This document shows positions 22,765-24,208 of a stretch of 24,208 nucleotides of DNA, piece by piece; positions within the stretch are counted from its first letter, which is position 1, and the number at the start of each line of letters is the position of its first letter. The DNA comes from Bacillota bacterium (GTDB lineage Bacteria; Bacillota; Clostridia; Acetivibrionales; DTU013), in assembly GCA_023435925.1 (NCBI GenBank), contig JAEZLF010000301.1, forward strand, positions 1 through 24,208, written 5' to 3'. Both the position numbers and the translations under genes were made by a program. The notes under the pieces are model-generated. The model did not search any database and was not told the origin of the DNA. It worked only from the letters and a program-made list of their open reading frames with translations.

Positions 22765-22928
22765 AGTTAAATCCCTCACTGAAGGAGCATTTGATAAAAT
22801 GCTCGCGGCGCGATATACACAATACGCATAAAGAAGTGCTAAAGCGCCCGCGTTTTGGCGTACATTCGCGCAAACGCTCATTAAATGGAGCCATTCGCGA
22901 AGCAAACTAGGATACCCAGATATATCGC
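22765..22928. other. Non-coding stretch between the G-run repeat and hprK
   Basis: No credible gene. It contains an 8-bp hairpin GAGCATTT (22785-22792) / AAATGCTC (22797-22804) without T run, and a locally G+C-rich segment around 22801-22915 in which CATTCGCG occurs twice. This looks like the remainder of the same insertion rather than hprK leader. Confidence 0.45.
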
Positions 22929-22958
22929 TTGTGTGACAGGGTGATATTGGGGTATAAT
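22929..22958 (+). promoter_or_regulatory. Probable promoter of hprK
   Basis: TTGTGT (22929-22934), 18 bases, TATAAT (22953-22958). The -10 is perfect. About 95 bases of leader follow before the hprK ATG. Confidence 0.55.
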
Positions 22959-22990
22959 TTCAATGATGTCTAAATAGGATATTCGGTACA

Positions 22991-23014
22991 AATCTGTTTG
23001 TTTGCAAACAGATT
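22991..23014 (+). promoter_or_regulatory. Perfect inverted repeat in the hprK leader
   Basis: 10-bp arms AATCTGTTTG (22991-23000) and CAAACAGATT (23005-23014) around TTTG. A second, shifted 12-bp palindrome TGTTTGCAAACA (22999-23010) overlaps it. It lies about 30 bases downstream of the predicted transcription start, so it may be an operator or an RNA hairpin. It is not a standard cre site: the length and central CG are wrong. Confidence 0.7.
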
Positions 23015-23061
23015 CAATCGTTAGGTAAGTATAATTATAAGTGGTTTTCAGGAGGACTGAA

Positions 23062-23982
23062 ATGTTTACTGTAAAACTAAGTGAAGTTGTTAAGGAATTT
23101 CAGTTAGAAAAAATTTATGAAGAAGACGGTATGGGAGACATTGATATAACCACATCCGATGTGAACAGGCCCGGGCTGCAGTTGTCCGGCTATATGGAGC
23201 TGTTTGGAACAGATCGCATACAAATTATCGGAAAGGTTGAGATGACTTATCTCGCCAGCCTGTCACCGAAGGATCGTCTGAAAAGAGTGGATGAATTCTT
23301 CAGGACCGGTTTTCCATGCCTTGTTATTGCAAGAAACCTGGAGCCATTTGAAGAGATGTTGAGCGTTTCTCAAAAATATAGTATCCCTATCTATAGAACA
23401 GATGACATCACTTCAAGATTTATGAGCGGCCTGATCCGATACCTGAATGTATTGCTGGCACCAAGAATCACGCAGCATGGAGGACTTGTCGAGGTGTATG
23501 GTGAAGGCATACTGATTCTTGGCGAAAGTGGTGTCGGTAAGAGTGAGACTGCTCTAGAGCTTGTAAAAAGAGGGCATCGATTAATTGCCGATGATGTGGT
23601 TGAGATCCGGAGGGTTTCAGACAAAACATTACTCGGTAACGCTCCCGAAAATATCCGTTATTTCATTGAAATAAGAGGTGTGGGTATACTGGATGTAAAA
23701 AATCTCTATGGTATGGGGTCCGTCAAGATGCAGGAGAACATCAATCTGGTCATGAAGCTGGAGCATTGGGATCAGAACAAAACCTATGACAGGCTTGGTC
23801 TGGAGGATCAATACACAGACATATTGGGCATACCTGTGCCATCTTTAGTTATTCCGGTTAAGCCCGGGAGAAACCTTGCCATTATTGCCGAGGTTGCAGC
23901 AATGAACCACAGACAGAAGAAAATGGGGTATAATACTGCAAAGGTGATCAGTGACAGGTTGATGAATGAAATCGTAAAGTAA
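23062..23982 (+). CDS. hprK: HPr kinase/phosphorylase
   Basis: Bifunctional enzyme that phosphorylates HPr (and Crh) on Ser46 using ATP and removes the phosphate by phosphorolysis; the switch for carbon catabolite repression in Firmicutes. In 306 residues (usual about 310): N-terminal domain with RPGLQLSGYMELF, then the kinase domain with P-loop GESGVGKSETALEL (about 151-164), ADDVVEIRR, and the HprK signature EIRGVGILDVKNLYG, followed by the C-terminal VKPGRNLAIIAEVAAMNHR. Start ATG 23062 has AGGAGG (23050-23055) six bases upstream; an in-frame GTG at 23041 precedes that SD and is rejected. It is followed by a PHP gene, the usual entry to the murB-rapZ-yvcK-whiA neighbourhood in this class. 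Confidence 0.97.
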   Translation: MFTVKLSEVVKEFQLEKIYEEDGMGDIDITTSDVNRPGLQLSGYMELFGTDRIQIIGKVEMTYLASLSPKDRLKRVDEFFRTGFPCLVIARNLEPFEEMLSVSQKYSIPIYRTDDITSRFMSGLIRYLNVLLAPRITQHGGLVEVYGEGILILGESGVGKSETALELVKRGHRLIADDVVEIRRVSDKTLLGNAPENIRYFIEIRGVGILDVKNLYGMGSVKMQENINLVMKLEHWDQNKTYDRLGLEDQYTDILGIPVPSLVIPVKPGRNLAIIAEVAAMNHRQKKMGYNTAKVISDRLMNEIVK

Positions 23983-24131
23983 GGTTGACGAGTGAATGTG
24001 AGAACTAAGCAAAGCGGAGCTGGCGGAAAAATCGCATAGCAATACGTAATCAAACCGTAAAGCAGACAAAGTGGGAATGGCAAATAAATTCACACAGCAG
24101 GAATGATAAATTCCTTTAAGGGGGCATATAT

Positions 24132-24208
24132 TTGAAACTGGTAGTAGATACGCATACGCATACTTTATCGAGTGGTCACTCTTACAGCACGCTGCTGGAA
24201 AACGCCAA
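24132..24208 (+). CDS. PHP-domain phosphoesterase, N-terminal fragment (runs off the window)
   Basis: Only 25 complete codons are visible. They read KLVVDTHTHTLSSGHSYST after the initiator, and the DTHTH metal-binding motif with GHSYST is typical of YcdX-type PHP hydrolases (trinuclear-metal phosphatases). The start is TTG 24132, with AGGGGG (24119-24124) seven bases upstream; no ATG is available. A 6-bp hairpin AGGAAT / ATTCCT lies immediately before the SD. The 149-base gap after hprK has no terminator, so co-transcription is plausible. Confidence 0.8.
   Translation, partial: MKLVVDTHTHTLSSGHSYSTLLENA

Noticed and set aside
22508..22894. 128-residue minus-strand open frame across the G-run repeat
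   Set aside because: Crosses a terminator and a non-coding repeat, with no SD and no recognisable domain.
22999..23010. cre site for CcpA in the hprK leader
   Set aside because: The palindrome is 12 bp without the central CG of the cre consensus.
1..24208. CRISPR array, insertion-sequence transposase, rRNA or prophage genes
   Set aside because: No regularly spaced direct repeats with unique spacers, no transposase or integrase motifs and no rRNA sequence seen on either strand.

Overview
The window looks like chromosomal DNA of a spore-forming, low-to-moderate G+C anaerobe of the class Clostridia. Four things support this: a minCDE cluster behind a mrdA-type penicillin-binding protein, a SpoIVFA/SpoIVFB pair (forespore-mother cell signalling protease), an NfnAB electron-bifurcating transhydrogenase, and a nine-gene bacterial V-type ATPase operon. 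I would guess a relative of Ruminiclostridium/Acetivibrio, but the sequence alone does not settle the genus.

Layout. (1) 1-4533, + strand: 5'-truncated mrdA, minC, minD, minE and a methylglyoxal-synthase-like gene, closed by a clear terminator. This is a cell-shape/division-site block; minD also has its own near-consensus promoter. (2) 4624-6440, +: spoIVFA- and spoIVFB-like genes, translationally coupled. (3) 6467-9272, -: metF (methylenetetrahydrofolate reductase) and a large cytoplasmic beta-lactamase-fold serine hydrolase. (4) 9482-12222, +: nfnA-nfnB, then two glycine tRNA genes (GCC, TCC) whose consensus promoter begins inside the nfnB stop codon, then a terminator. (5) 12421-21317, +: V-ATPase operon in the order stalk(G/H)-I-K-E-C-F-A-B-D. 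The proteolipid K keeps the full Na+-ligand set known from Enterococcus hirae NtpK, so a sodium-coupled enzyme is predicted. (6) 21318-23061: about 1.7 kb of accessory DNA. It holds a structured 3' region with a strong terminator, an AT-rich segment packed with inverted and direct repeats and a sigma-54-like promoter, a G+C-rich RibD/DHFR-family gene that looks acquired, and a G-run/REP-like palindromic repeat. (7) 23062-24208, +: hprK (HPr kinase/phosphorylase) and the start of a PHP-domain gene.

The points most worth following up are these. The MgsA-like protein has lost two catalytic residues (Asp71 to Thr, His98 to Tyr, E. coli numbering) while keeping its phosphate-binding motifs, and it sits in the minCDE operon. 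Both tRNA-Gly genes have C instead of T at T-loop position 55. There is a dyad-dense element at 21704-21891. A 9-bp tandem repeat separates ntpK from ntpE. A perfect inverted repeat lies in the hprK leader. All gene functions are read from motifs by eye; no database search was run.
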